NCBI GenBank assembly: GCA_023410025.1
Contig: JAEYQM010000013.1
Location: 1-23,180 of the forward strand
Length of the DNA stretch: 23,180 bases
Direction: 5' to 3'
Source of the DNA: Bacillota bacterium
Lineage (GTDB): Bacteria > Bacillota_I > Bacilli_A > ML615J-28 > CAG-698
This document shows, in pieces, positions 1 to 8,296 of the stretch. Every line of letters starts with the position of its first letter. Position 1 is the stretch's first letter. The notes beneath the pieces are model-generated. The model did not search any database, was not told the DNA's origin, and was given only the letters and a program-made list of their open reading frames with translations. A program made the position numbers and the translations under genes.

Positions 1-148
1 ATACCTGGATATTGTATTTGTTTAAATACTCTCCAACAATTTTTACATAAGATCCACCTAAATCAAATTCATCATTTCTATTTCGTTTACAATCAGTAAC
101 CGAGTCTCCTTGGAATAATACTCTAGAGTTTCCTTTAATTTCAATCAA
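1..148 (-). CDS. SGNH/GDSL-family hydrolase, N-terminal fragment (cut by window edge)
   Basis: Only the first 49 codons are inside the window. The visible protein begins MIEIKGNSRVLFQGDSVTD, then has a CxRxR stretch and a DLGGSYVKIVGEYL segment. This is Block I of SGNH/GDSL esterases, with the nucleophile Ser16 in GDS, followed by the Leu-Gly-x-x-Tyr segment common in the family. These enzymes are usually deacetylases or esterases acting on carbohydrates or lipids; the substrate cannot be told here. There is no signal peptide, so the protein is probably cytoplasmic. The start is a TTG at 146-148, chosen because AAAGGAG lies about 10 nt upstream and the motif follows at the expected distance. 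The active-site Asp and His would lie beyond the window. Confidence 0.75.
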   Translation of the reverse strand, partial: MIEIKGNSRVLFQGDSVTDCKRNRNDEFDLGGSYVKIVGEYLNKYNIQV

Positions 149-195
149 AATAATATTTCTCCTTTAGTAATTAGGTTTGCAAGTAACTTATATAT

Positions 196-224
196 ATTAT
201 AACATTTATTGGTGAATTAGTCTA
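196..224 (-). promoter_or_regulatory. Promoter of the SGNH hydrolase gene
   Basis: On the minus strand the -10 is TATAAT (196-201) with an extended TGT in front. The -35 is TAGACT (219-224), a 4/6 match, with a 17-nt spacer. It lies about 50 nt upstream of the TTG start and just after the tRNA terminator. Confidence 0.55.
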
Positions 225-242
225 TATGAAATTTAGTATATA

Positions 243-273
243 AAAATAAAAAATGTTTGATATTTCATCAAAC
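243..273 (-). terminator. Terminator of tRNA-Leu
   Basis: On the minus strand a 7-bp stem, GTTTGAT/ATCAAAC (255-261 with 267-273), has a 5-nt loop and is followed by ATTTTTTATTTTTA. It starts 15 nt after the tRNA CCA end, as expected for an intrinsic terminator of a single-tRNA transcript. Confidence 0.7.
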
Positions 274-287
274 TAGTTAATCCAATA

Positions 288-372
288 TGGTGCCACTGGT
301 CGGAGTCGAACCGACATGCCTTTCAGCGCTTGATTTTGAGTCAAGTTTGTATACCAATTTCAACACAGTGGC
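288..372 (-). tRNA. tRNA-Leu (anticodon CAA)
   Basis: The reverse complement folds as a class II tRNA of 85 nt. The acceptor stem is GCCACTG/CAGTGGC with discriminator A and an encoded CCA. The anticodon stem is CTTGA/TCAAG around the loop CTCAAAA, giving anticodon CAA, which reads UUG as leucine. The T arm is GTCGG-TTCGACT-CCGAC. The variable arm is long, as in tRNA-Leu, and A73 is the leucine discriminator. It is a single tRNA with its own promoter and terminator. Confidence 0.95.
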
Positions 373-380
373 ATATATTT

Positions 381-409
381 ATTATACTATAACAGTTTTT
401 TAAAATCAA
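381..409 (-). promoter_or_regulatory. Promoter of tRNA-Leu
   Basis: On the minus strand, TTGATT (404-409), a 17-nt spacer and TATAAT (381-386). The predicted start of transcription falls one or two bases before the mature tRNA 5' end at 372, so the 5' leader would be almost absent. Confidence 0.75.
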
Positions 410-435
410 GATAAATTAAAGGTATATTTTAATAT

Positions 436-466
436 ATAAAAATAAAGAGCACATTTAATGTGCTCT
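436..466 (-). terminator. Terminator of the ABC/CHAP-lipoprotein operon
   Basis: A 9-bp perfect stem, AGAGCACAT/ATGTGCTCT (446-454 with 458-466), has a 3-nt loop and is followed on the minus strand by TTATTTTTATATA. It lies just after the lipoprotein stop codon. Confidence 0.85.
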
Positions 467-473
467 TGTTTTC

Positions 474-1994
474 TTATAAATTTGGATTATATTCTGGGTA
501 TAGTGGTGCAGCATATCCTAGAATGTATGTATCAGTTAACTTGTAATTTCTTTCATATACACCATTTGAAGTATTTCCTTCTATAGTATACACTCTATTT
601 GCATCCACTGATACAACGATACCAACGTGAGATGGCCTACCTCCACTTTGGAAGAAAATAATATCACCTTTTTTAGGAATATATTCGCTACGTGATTTAT
701 ATACTCCTCTTTCTTGATACCATCCAACTCCATCACTCACGAGTGAATATTTATGCACTACATCAAGACCAATTCCGGCTTGGTTTGCAGCCCATGATAC
801 AAATATTGCACACCAGTCTACATTATCATACATAAACCAGTCCCCAAATTTATTTTTCTTATTATATCCAGCAGTATATCCTTTTTGAGATAATGCTGCA
901 TCAACTAATCTTTGAACATAGTCAACATTTGGTGTTCCAAAAACTGTAACAGTAATATAACCCTTTACTTGGTTATCAGTTTTAGAGTAAACCATAATTG
1001 TTGATTGACCTTCTTTAATTCCCCAAATTACACCTTGATCTGTTGCGGCAACAACAGTAGAGTCTGATGAAAACCATCGATAATTATAATTGTCTTTTCC
1101 ACCAACAATTTCAATTTTAATAGATTCACCAGCTTTTACTTTAGCTTCGATGTTTTCGGCTTTTAAGTAAAGTGGACCTTGTTTAACTTCACCATTAGGG
1201 TTAATTATTGCAAGACCAATTTCAATTGTAATTGTACTTGTATATCTTGGATCTTCTATTAAAGTAACTGTTACCTCTAGACTTCCTTCTTTCTTAACAG
1301 TTAACACATAATTATCATCAAGTGTAGCTAAAGATTTATCTGATAATTCCCAAATATAGTCTTTATTAGTTCTTTCACCTAAGTTTAAAATTTCTAATTT
1401 AACTTGATCATTTGGTTGTAATCTTAAATTACTTGCAAATAAAACTGGATTTTCTTCCATAACTTCAATTTCTTTTGTAATAGTGATTGAACTATCTTCT
1501 TTATGAGTTACAGTAACTGTAGTCTTACCAACCTTTAATGCATATAATGTATAACTTTCATCAATTGTAACAATCGAGTTATCATTTACTTCCCAAGTAA
1601 ATAAATTATTATTACTGAAATTAGTAATAGTTAATTTACTAAATCCACCAATTGTAATAGTTTCCGGAAGTCTTAGTTTTGGTAACTCAGGGGTTACGTT
1701 TACTAAAATTCTAGCACTAATACTATTATCAAGCTTATATTTTGCAGTTACATAAGTAGAACCTATTTCAAGTGGGATAACTATTCCTTCTTCAATAAGA
1801 ACTACGTTTTGATCTTCAACAACGTACTCAATTTCATTATTGTTAATGTTTTTAAGGATTATAGGTAAAGTTGTGTTTCCAATAATTTCAACACTAATTT
1901 CATTAGTTTCAAAACTAATGTTTTTATCCTTTGGATCATCAATACAACCATTTGCAAATAATAGTAATAATATTAACAATAAAAATTTTTTCAT
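474..1994 (-). CDS. Surface lipoprotein with Ig-like domains and a C-terminal CHAP domain
   Basis: 506 aa. The signal peptide ends in a lipobox (LFANGC, lipidated Cys17), so the protein is anchored on the outer face of the membrane. Roughly residues 28-352 hold four Ig-like (BIG2-type) beta modules, each closing with a strand such as GKTTVTVTH, GSLEVTVTL or GQSTIMVYS. Residues about 365-500 form a CHAP/NlpC-P60-like domain: DWCAIFVSW with nucleophile Cys395, then GDIIFF and PSHVGIVVS with His456, then YTIEGNTS carrying the likely third polar residue. CHAP domains are amidases or peptidases, often acting on peptidoglycan, so the substrate is inferred. The start has AGAAGG 5 nt upstream. It is the last gene of the operon, 11 nt after the ABC membrane subunit. 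Confidence 0.85.
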   Translation of the reverse strand: MKKFLLLILLLLFANGCIDDPKDKNISFETNEISVEIIGNTTLPIILKNINNNEIEYVVEDQNVVLIEEGIVIPLEIGSTYVTAKYKLDNSISARILVNVTPELPKLRLPETITIGGFSKLTITNFSNNNLFTWEVNDNSIVTIDESYTLYALKVGKTTVTVTHKEDSSITITKEIEVMEENPVLFASNLRLQPNDQVKLEILNLGERTNKDYIWELSDKSLATLDDNYVLTVKKEGSLEVTVTLIEDPRYTSTITIEIGLAIINPNGEVKQGPLYLKAENIEAKVKAGESIKIEIVGGKDNYNYRWFSSDSTVVAATDQGVIWGIKEGQSTIMVYSKTDNQVKGYITVTVFGTPNVDYVQRLVDAALSQKGYTAGYNKKNKFGDWFMYDNVDWCAIFVSWAANQAGIGLDVVHKYSLVSDGVGWYQERGVYKSRSEYIPKKGDIIFFQSGGRPSHVGIVVSVDANRVYTIEGNTSNGVYERNYKLTDTYILGYAAPLYPEYNPNL

Positions 1995-2005
1995 AAATAC
2001 CTTCT

Positions 2006-2815
2006 TTATAATTCTAGTTTATTTTTAATAAGATTTCTTGTTAGGAAAAATAATCCTACGATAACTGCTATATAACCAATTATAGAATTTAGTGTTAATC
2101 CAGTAAATAAAACACCATTTCCATAATTAATATTAGCAGATGAGTCTAATACTTTAAAACTTAGAAAACCATTATCATTAACAATTCCAATTGGAATATA
2201 ATTAACTATTCCTTCAATTATATTAACAATAATATTTACTCCGAAGAATATTCCAAGTCCAGCAAGTAGGCGAAGCTTTTGAACTTTTCCAATATGTAAT
2301 AATGATAATGTAAATAGAAGAATCATTATTACCATAATTGAATTTAATAAAAACCAAAAGATATGTATTAATGTGAATAATGGATTATTAAATAAAACTT
2401 TTAATACATCAACAATGTATCCAAATATGCCACCAGCTAATGCATCGAACATTAATACAAAACATAAAATATAGTTTATAATTGAAATCAGTATCCACAT
2501 TAAATTAACCAATACCTTTGATATTATTAAGGCATCAATTGACACAGGCAGAGTTAAACTTAAATAACCTTCATCTGAAAACATTCTTTTATTAAATGAT
2601 TTCACAACGTTTATAACAAGTACTGCAGCTGATATAAAATATCCAGCAACAGTTATAAACCAAAATACACCTACAACTAATCCACCAAAATAACTTTCAG
2701 CATCTATCAAAAATAAAACTTGTAAGATTAATGTGGCTACTAATAAGGCAGCGTTAATAACAACAACTTCAATCCAAGTGTTCTTTATTTCATGTTTCAT
2801 TATTTTGCCGACCAT
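2006..2815 (-). CDS. ABC-2-type transporter membrane subunit
   Basis: 269 aa, strongly hydrophobic, with about six membrane segments, the first near residues 17-38. The motif around residues 74-95 (FNKRMFSDEGYLSLTLPVS) is typical of membrane subunits paired with YtrB-like ATPases in Firmicutes. It should form the membrane channel for the ATPase encoded just upstream; the substrate is unknown. The start ATG at 2815 is supported by AAGGAGG 7 nt upstream, inside the ATPase gene. The two genes overlap by 16 nt, which suggests translational coupling. A second Met six codons in (MKHEIKNTW) has no ribosome site of its own. Confidence 0.8.
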   Translation of the reverse strand: MVGKIMKHEIKNTWIEVVVINAALLVATLILQVLFLIDAESYFGGLVVGVFWFITVAGYFISAAVLVINVVKSFNKRMFSDEGYLSLTLPVSIDALIISKVLVNLMWILISIINYILCFVLMFDALAGGIFGYIVDVLKVLFNNPLFTLIHIFWFLLNSIMVIMILLFTLSLLHIGKVQKLRLLAGLGIFFGVNIIVNIIEGIVNYIPIGIVNDNGFLSFKVLDSSANINYGNGVLFTGLTLNSIIGYIAVIVGLFFLTRNLIKNKLEL

Positions 2816-3507
2816 CTGAAATCCTCCTTAAATACTTCCTCAAGAGTTTTACCGTCATGTACAATTTCGGATACAGGACTATATCTAATGATTTTTCCTT
2901 TTTTGATAAATATTGCGTAATCCAATATTTTCTCAACATCATAAATCAAATGAGTACTAATAATTACGGTTGCTTCTTTGTTATAATGATTAAGAATTAA
3001 ATCAAATATTAATTCTCTAGCAGCAGGGTCAACACCAGCAATTGGTTCATCAAACAAATATAACTTAGCATCTCTAGATAATACTAAAATTAATTGAAAC
3101 TTATCCTTATTACCCTTAGAGAGGTTTTTAAACTTAGTGTTTAAATCAATATCTAATAAATTAAATAAGTCTACAGCCTTCTCACGATTAAAGTCAGAAT
3201 AAAAATCTTTAAAAAAACTTATTGCATAATGTCCTGTCCAATTATCATTAATATAATTACGATCAGGTAAATAAGATATAATATTTTTCGTATGTATACC
3301 AGGCTTTTGGCCATCAATTAAAACATCCCCTGTGTAATTATTTAAAAGGTTTGCTAGGATTTTAATGAATGTAGTCTTCCCACAACCATTAGGTCCAAGT
3401 AAACCAATAACCTTCCCTTTATACAATTCAAGATATACAGAATTTAGGGCACGTGTTGAAGAATAATACTTAGTTAGGTTATTAATCCTTACTAATACCT
3501 CTGACAT
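2800..3507 (-). CDS. ABC transporter ATP-binding subunit (YtrB-like)
   Basis: 235 aa. Walker A is GPNGCGKTT, the signature is the variant LSKGN, Walker B is LYLFDEP, the D-loop region is GVDPAA and the H-loop is ISTHL. It powers the adjacent ABC-2 membrane subunit. Only one ATPase gene is present, so the complex is probably a homodimer of ATPases with two membrane subunits. The longer frame starting at 3531 is rejected: the ATG at 3507 (MSEVLVRINN) has AAGGAGG 5 nt upstream, whereas translation from 3531 would run through that site. It is the first gene of a three-gene operon. Export of a small molecule, or remodelling linked to envelope stress, are the usual roles of relatives; which applies here is not visible. 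Confidence 0.88.
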   Translation of the reverse strand: MSEVLVRINNLTKYYSSTRALNSVYLELYKGKVIGLLGPNGCGKTTFIKILANLLNNYTGDVLIDGQKPGIHTKNIISYLPDRNYINDNWTGHYAISFFKDFYSDFNREKAVDLFNLLDIDLNTKFKNLSKGNKDKFQLILVLSRDAKLYLFDEPIAGVDPAARELIFDLILNHYNKEATVIISTHLIYDVEKILDYAIFIKKGKIIRYSPVSEIVHDGKTLEEVFKEDFRWSAK

Positions 3508-3527
3508 AGATACCTCCTTAAAGCTCA

Positions 3528-3539
3528 GCATAATTATGC
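3528..3539. promoter_or_regulatory. Perfect 12-bp palindrome in the leader of the ABC/CHAP operon
   Basis: GCATAATTATGC reads the same on both strands. It would sit at about +8 to +19 of the transcript from the promoter at 3554-3582, a usual place for a repressor operator. No regulator for it is identified. Confidence 0.4.
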
Positions 3540-3553
3540 CTACTTATATTTAT

Positions 3554-3582
3554 ATTGTAGCATATTTATTTAATAATTTAAA
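3554..3582 (-). promoter_or_regulatory. Promoter of the ABC/CHAP-lipoprotein operon
   Basis: On the minus strand the -10 is TACAAT (3554-3559) with an extended TGC before it. The weak -35 is TTTAAA (3577-3582) with a 17-nt spacer. It is divergent from the ArsR-type regulator promoter and shares the same 160-nt intergenic region. Confidence 0.5.
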
Positions 3583-3602
3583 GAAATTTATTAAATAAAT
3601 AT

Positions 3603-3642
3603 ATTAGATAGTTATCTAATAAAATTGTTGACATGTATCTAA
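3603..3642. promoter_or_regulatory. Candidate operator of the ArsR-type regulator
   Basis: A perfect 8-bp inverted repeat ATTAGATA-gt-TATCTAAT (3603-3620) lies just upstream of the -35. A third half-site TATCTAA (3636-3642) lies inside the -35/-10 spacer. Binding there would block the promoter, so autorepression by the downstream winged-helix protein is a plausible inference. Confidence 0.55.
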
Positions 3643-3656
3643 CAATATGATATAAT
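3628..3656 (+). promoter_or_regulatory. Consensus promoter of the regulator/ABC exporter operon
   Basis: TTGACA (3628-3633), a 17-nt spacer and TATAAT (3651-3656): a full match to the sigma-A consensus. Transcription should start near 3663, leaving a leader of about 9 nt before the ATG. Such a strong promoter fits an operon held off by a repressor. Confidence 0.85.
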
Positions 3657-3671
3657 AATGGTGGTGATAGA

Positions 3672-4691
3672 ATGAAAGTAAGAGAAAATTTAGATTATAC
3701 GTTAGAAGCACTCTCATATGTGGCAATGAATTATGAACAAAATGATATTGTTGATTCATTAACTAGAAATATTGAGATGAAAGAATTAGAAAGTAAAATT
3801 ATAAACAGATTTGAAAATTATCTTAAATTTTTAAAAAGTTTAAATATTGAAATTCCTGAAATTATTCAAAAAAATCAGGTATATTTTAAATCAATTCTAT
3901 ATGGATCTTCATTTATAGTTGATTTTTATAAGAATTATAAAGAGTTAAGTTTACAAAGTTTTAAAGAAATAGTTGATGATTTCTTTATGGAAATATTTAT
4001 TGATTTATTAGATGATAAAGTTGAAAAATTAGAAACTAATAATTTTATAGAGTTAATTAATAAACTAGATATTACAAATGACGCAAAGTATAATTTGATT
4101 TATTTTTACGTTAATGGAGAAAAATTATTTAGTGAAATTATTGAAGGTATAAAACCAATTGAAGAAGAAATAAAAAACAAAATCTATATTATTGAATCTG
4201 ATTTAATGAATTCGATAAATACATTAAAAAACAAAAAAATAATAGAATTAAATGAGATATTTGATTTTAATTTTTTTAAAGATGAAGAGTATATAATTAC
4301 TTTATGTGCTTTGTTTTCTAATCAATTAACGATGTCGAAAATTGAAAATGATAATACAATATATTTGGGTTATTTAATATATGACATGTTGGTTTTAAAA
4401 AATAAATCCGGTGGAGAAGAAAAAAGAGTGGCTAATATTTTGAAAATATTATCTGAACCAACGAGATTTAAAATACTTATATTATTGAAAGATAGAAGTA
4501 TGTATATTCAAGAGATAGCTAAAGAACTAGGATTAACTAGTGCAACACTTGTCCATCATATTGAATTATTGATTAATAATTCACTTGTTGAAATAGTAAG
4601 TAGTGAAGAAGATAAGAAAAAAATATTTTATCGATTAAATACAAATACAATTAAAAATATCATCAAATCATTGGAGAAAACATTTATATGA
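3672..4691 (+). CDS. ArsR-type transcriptional regulator with a large N-terminal domain
   Basis: 339 aa. Residues about 250-337 are an ArsR/SmtB-like winged helix: VANILKILSEPTRFKILILL, recognition region LGLTSATLVHHIELL, and the wing KKIFYRL. Residues 1-245 are mostly alpha-helical, rich in Lys, Glu and Ile, and unrecognised. Classic ArsR proteins are only about 100 aa, so this part probably senses a ligand or a partner. There are no membrane segments, and no metal-binding CxC is seen in the winged helix. GGTGAT lies just before the ATG. The gene overlaps the next one by 4 nt (ATGA), so regulator and exporters are made together. It likely represses its own operon through the palindrome at 3603-3620. 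Confidence 0.8.
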   Translation: MKVRENLDYTLEALSYVAMNYEQNDIVDSLTRNIEMKELESKIINRFENYLKFLKSLNIEIPEIIQKNQVYFKSILYGSSFIVDFYKNYKELSLQSFKEIVDDFFMEIFIDLLDDKVEKLETNNFIELINKLDITNDAKYNLIYFYVNGEKLFSEIIEGIKPIEEEIKNKIYIIESDLMNSINTLKNKKIIELNEIFDFNFFKDEEYIITLCALFSNQLTMSKIENDNTIYLGYLIYDMLVLKNKSGGEEKRVANILKILSEPTRFKILILLKDRSMYIQEIAKELGLTSATLVHHIELLINNSLVEIVSSEEDKKKIFYRLNTNTIKNIIKSLEKTFI

Positions 4692-6475
4692 AAAAGAAGT
4701 ATCCTTTCTTAAAAACACTTAATCGGGCTTGTAAAGAGTCGCTAAAAATGGATAGATTACTAATCTTGATTTTTTTTGGATATACATTTTTTGCAAGTAT
4801 CTTTCCTTTATTTTCGGTATATTTACCAAAATTTTTAATTAAAGAAATTATTAGTGATAACCCAAGTACTGAATACATTTTAAAAGTAACAATAATATTT
4901 GCAGCCCTTATGCTTGTCTTTGGTTTTTTTGAACAATTTCTAAATAGCCAATCAACTGTACGAATTATGATTATAAGAATTGATTTTCTATCAAAGTTAT
5001 TTAGAAGATTAAGTTTAGTAGATTATAAACACACTGAAGATCCAAACTACTTAGATGCTCATGAGGATGTTTTAGAATCATGTACTGGAGGAAATAGAGG
5101 ATTTGAGGTATTACTAAAAATTTTATTTACTATATTTTCAAAAATAGTTACAATTTTTTTATATATAATTATTGTTGGTAGACTAAGTTTTGTTGTTTTA
5201 CTTGCTGTCTTTTTATCAGTATTTGTTACAGCAGCTACTACACTATTAGCTAAAAAGTTTCGTTATAGTAAAAAAGAACAATTAAGTCATGCAAATAGAA
5301 AAATTGGCTATTACCAACAAATTACTCATGATTTTAGTTATGGAAAAGATATTCGTCTATTTAATCTTCAAGATAAAATTAAAACAAATTATTCAAATGA
5401 AATTAAATCATATATATCAGTATTCCGTAAGATTAAAAATAAAGAGTACTCACTAGCTTTTATTGATTTATTATTTGTCTTAATTGCTGATGCTTTCTTA
5501 TATTATATATTAATTACAAAAGTTATAAATGGTATGAGTATTGATGATTTTTCAATGTACCTAATTGCTGCCTTATCTTTATCAACATTAATTAAAACTA
5601 CTGCCCTAGACTTCACAACAATTATCGCTGAAGGACAATATGTTAATGACTATTTTGAATATATGGATGAAATAAAAGTTGATGAAAATGATAAATTAAA
5701 GAAAATTGATAATGACACTTTAGAAATTACATTTGAAAATGTAAGTTTTAAATATCCAAATACAGATAAATGGATTTTTGAAAACTTAAATTTAAAAATA
5801 AATAAAAAGGAAAAGTTAGCTATAGTTGGTATAAATGGTGCTGGTAAAACAACATTAATAAAATTAATTCTTAGATTATTTGAACCGAGTAGTGGAAGAA
5901 TATTAGTTAATGACATCGAGATATCCAAATTTGATATTGAAGAATATCATCGAATGTTCTCGGTAGTATTCCAAGAAATTAATATTCTTGCATATACAAT
6001 TAGAGAAAACATCACTTTAGGTTTATCAAGTGATGATGAAAGAATTTGGAATTGTTTATCTAGAGTTGGTTTAAAAGAAAAAGTTGAAAAATTAGAAAAC
6101 AAATTAGATCATATGATGTTAAGAGTAATTGATGAAAATGGAGTAGTCTTTAGTGGTGGAGAAAATCAAAAACTAGCTATTGCAAGAGCATTATATAAAA
6201 ATGGTAATGTTGTAATATTAGATGAACCAACTGCTGCCTTAGATGCCTTAGCTGAATCTGAAATATATCAAAACTTTAATGATTTAGTAACAGATAAAAC
6301 AGCAATTTATGTTTCACATCGTCTTGCAAGTACAAAATTTTGTGATAAAATTGCATTATTTAAAGACTCAAAATTAATTGAATATGGTAGTCATGATGAA
6401 TTAATGGAACTAAAACAAGAATACTATAGTATGTTTGTTGTTCAAGGGAAATACTACCAAGGAGAAAAAGAATGA
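4688..6475 (+). CDS. ABC exporter half-transporter (membrane domain fused to ATPase), subunit 1
   Basis: 595 aa. Residues 1 to about 330 form a six-helix type IV (B-family) exporter membrane domain; about 345-595 are the ATPase. Walker A is GINGAGKTT (381-389), the Q-loop is VFQEINILAY, the signature is FSGGE (488-492), Walker B is VVILDEP with catalytic Glu513, and the H-loop is His544 in SHRLAS. All catalytic residues are present. There is no N-terminal C39 peptidase domain, so it is not a peptide-processing exporter. The start overlaps the regulator stop (ATGA) and the end overlaps the next exporter (ATGA). It probably works as a heterodimer with that next protein. The substrate is unknown; drugs, lipids or peptides are all possible. 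Confidence 0.9.
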   Translation: MKKKYPFLKTLNRACKESLKMDRLLILIFFGYTFFASIFPLFSVYLPKFLIKEIISDNPSTEYILKVTIIFAALMLVFGFFEQFLNSQSTVRIMIIRIDFLSKLFRRLSLVDYKHTEDPNYLDAHEDVLESCTGGNRGFEVLLKILFTIFSKIVTIFLYIIIVGRLSFVVLLAVFLSVFVTAATTLLAKKFRYSKKEQLSHANRKIGYYQQITHDFSYGKDIRLFNLQDKIKTNYSNEIKSYISVFRKIKNKEYSLAFIDLLFVLIADAFLYYILITKVINGMSIDDFSMYLIAALSLSTLIKTTALDFTTIIAEGQYVNDYFEYMDEIKVDENDKLKKIDNDTLEITFENVSFKYPNTDKWIFENLNLKINKKEKLAIVGINGAGKTTLIKLILRLFEPSSGRILVNDIEISKFDIEEYHRMFSVVFQEINILAYTIRENITLGLSSDDERIWNCLSRVGLKEKVEKLENKLDHMMLRVIDENGVVFSGGENQKLAIARALYKNGNVVILDEPTAALDALAESEIYQNFNDLVTDKTAIYVSHRLASTKFCDKIALFKDSKLIEYGSHDELMELKQEYYSMFVVQGKYYQGEKE

Positions 6476-8247
6476 AAAATATAAAGAAAATTAAAATACT
6501 GTTTAAAATTGTTTTTCAAGTTTCACCATCTTATTTTATTCTTCTAAGTTTTAGTTCAATTTTCTCTACAGTTCAAATGCTTTCTAATATTATCCTTCCT
6601 AAATATTTAATTGAATCATTATTAAATCAAAATGAATTAAAAGTTTCTTTAATTTATGGTGGAGTAATTGTTATAGCAAATCTCCTTTTTGGTTTTGTCA
6701 ATAAAACATTAGTAAGATTATTAGAAGTTAAGACAGAATATGTAAATAGAAAAATGACTGAGGCTATGGCTAAGAAGATTACGGATATTAATTACTCTTA
6801 TCTAGAGGATCCATATTATTTAGATTTAAAAGAAAGAGCTGTATTTGGAATTACTAATCAAGGGGCCTTATTTGCCATCGTTCAATCAACAACAAAAGTA
6901 ATTACTAATATAGTTACTTTAATAAGTTTAATTGCTATTTTGTTTACACTTTCTTATTTGCTTGTTATAGCTTTAGTAGTACTGACAACAGTTACAATAT
7001 TATTAAACTTAACTATCAAGAAAAAACAAAATGTATTTTTCCAAAGTATTATCCCATTAAATAGAAAATTTAATTATTATTTAGGTTTAGTATTTGATGA
7101 TAATATTCAAAAAGATTTAAGAGTATATAAAATGGAACCTCTTATTTCAAAATCAGTAAATAAAATGAATATGAGTATTCATAAAGAATTTAAAAAGTTT
7201 TATTTTTTAACAGGAATAGTTAGTGGAATTGACAGAATTATTAATGCTTTACAAAATGGAATTATTTATTTATACATTTCATTAAGAGTAATTACAGATA
7301 AATTCGGTAAAAAATTATCAATTGGCGACTTCACAATGTATGCCAATACTGCCATTAACTTTACACTTACATTTAACTCATTATTTAATGAATTAACTAA
7401 TTTTGGTTTAGTTCTATCATTTTTAGAACCATTCCTAGAATTTATGGAAATTAAAGATGTTAAGGATAGTTTTGGTAAAGAAAAATTAAAAGAAATTGAA
7501 GAGATTGAATTTAGAAATGTAAGTTTTAAATATCCTAAGACTGATAAATATATTCTTAAAGGTATTAGTTTTAAAATTAATAAAGGGGAAAGAATATCTA
7601 TTGTAGGTTTAAATGGTGCTGGTAAAACAACACTTATTAAACTACTATGTCGTTTATACAAAATCGATGAAGGAAAAATTTTAATTAACGGTATAGACAT
7701 TTATGATTACGATTACGAATCCTTTATTAATAATATTTCTGTAGTTTTTCAAGATTATCGCTTATTTGCTTATTCATTATTAGATAATATTACTGCCAAT
7801 GAAGAAGTGGATTTACAAAAGGTTAATACAATAGTAGAAGAAGTAGGATTAAAAGAAAAAGTTGAAAGCTTACCTAAAGGCCTAAGTAGTTTTATGAATA
7901 AAAACTATGATATTGAAGGTGTTAGATTTAGTGGAGGTCAAGAACAAAAAGTTGCGATTGCTAGAGCCTTGTATAAAGAATCTAGTTTAGTAATTCTTGA
8001 TGAACCAACAAGTGCACTAGATCCTATTGCTGAAGCAGAAATATATGAAAACTTCAATAATATGATTGAAAATAAAACAGCAATCTATATATCTCACCGT
8101 ATGAGTAGTTCAGTATTTTGCGATAAAATCTTAATTATTAATAATGGTGAAGTTGGTGATTATGATTCTCATAAAAACCTTATGAACAAACCTGATAGTC
8201 TATATTATAAGTTATTTAATTCTCAAGCAATTAATTATAAAATATAA
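6472..8247 (+). CDS. ABC exporter half-transporter, subunit 2
   Basis: 591 aa with the same layout as its neighbour: membrane domain to about residue 330, then an ATPase with Walker A GLNGAGKTT (379-387), Q-loop VFQDYRLFAY, signature FSGGQ (486-490), Walker B LVILDEP with Glu511, and H-loop His542 in SHRMSS. Both subunits keep the catalytic Glu and His, so neither composite ATP site is obviously degenerate. Many heterodimeric exporters have one dead site. The two proteins are clearly paralogous, which suggests an old tandem duplication. The 4-nt overlap with subunit 1 supports coupled translation and equal amounts. Confidence 0.9.
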   Translation: MKNIKKIKILFKIVFQVSPSYFILLSFSSIFSTVQMLSNIILPKYLIESLLNQNELKVSLIYGGVIVIANLLFGFVNKTLVRLLEVKTEYVNRKMTEAMAKKITDINYSYLEDPYYLDLKERAVFGITNQGALFAIVQSTTKVITNIVTLISLIAILFTLSYLLVIALVVLTTVTILLNLTIKKKQNVFFQSIIPLNRKFNYYLGLVFDDNIQKDLRVYKMEPLISKSVNKMNMSIHKEFKKFYFLTGIVSGIDRIINALQNGIIYLYISLRVITDKFGKKLSIGDFTMYANTAINFTLTFNSLFNELTNFGLVLSFLEPFLEFMEIKDVKDSFGKEKLKEIEEIEFRNVSFKYPKTDKYILKGISFKINKGERISIVGLNGAGKTTLIKLLCRLYKIDEGKILINGIDIYDYDYESFINNISVVFQDYRLFAYSLLDNITANEEVDLQKVNTIVEEVGLKEKVESLPKGLSSFMNKNYDIEGVRFSGGQEQKVAIARALYKESSLVILDEPTSALDPIAEAEIYENFNNMIENKTAIYISHRMSSSVFCDKILIINNGEVGDYDSHKNLMNKPDSLYYKLFNSQAINYKI

Positions 8248-8253
8248 AAGCAT

Positions 8254-8296
8254 TACAATTGCAATTACTTCGATTTTGTAATAAAATTGAATTGTA
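8254..8296 (+). terminator. Possible weak terminator after the exporter operon
   Basis: TACAATT-g-CAATT (8254-8266) pairs with AATTGAATTGTA (8285-8296): 12 bp with one bulged G and an 18-nt loop. The stem is almost all AT and the following GTTTATA is a poor U-tract. Termination may be partial, letting transcription run into the FMN reductase gene, for which I see no convincing promoter. Confidence 0.35.

Noticed and set aside
4332..4340. A TGTCGAAA sequence resembling a Spo0A box
   Set aside because: It lies deep inside the coding region of the ArsR-type regulator, far from any promoter. A chance match is the simpler explanation.
7266..7700. Open frame of 144 codons on the minus strand inside the second exporter gene
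   Set aside because: It is the antisense of a conserved ATPase domain, with no ribosome site. A similar antisense frame occurs in the first exporter, as expected from shared sequence.
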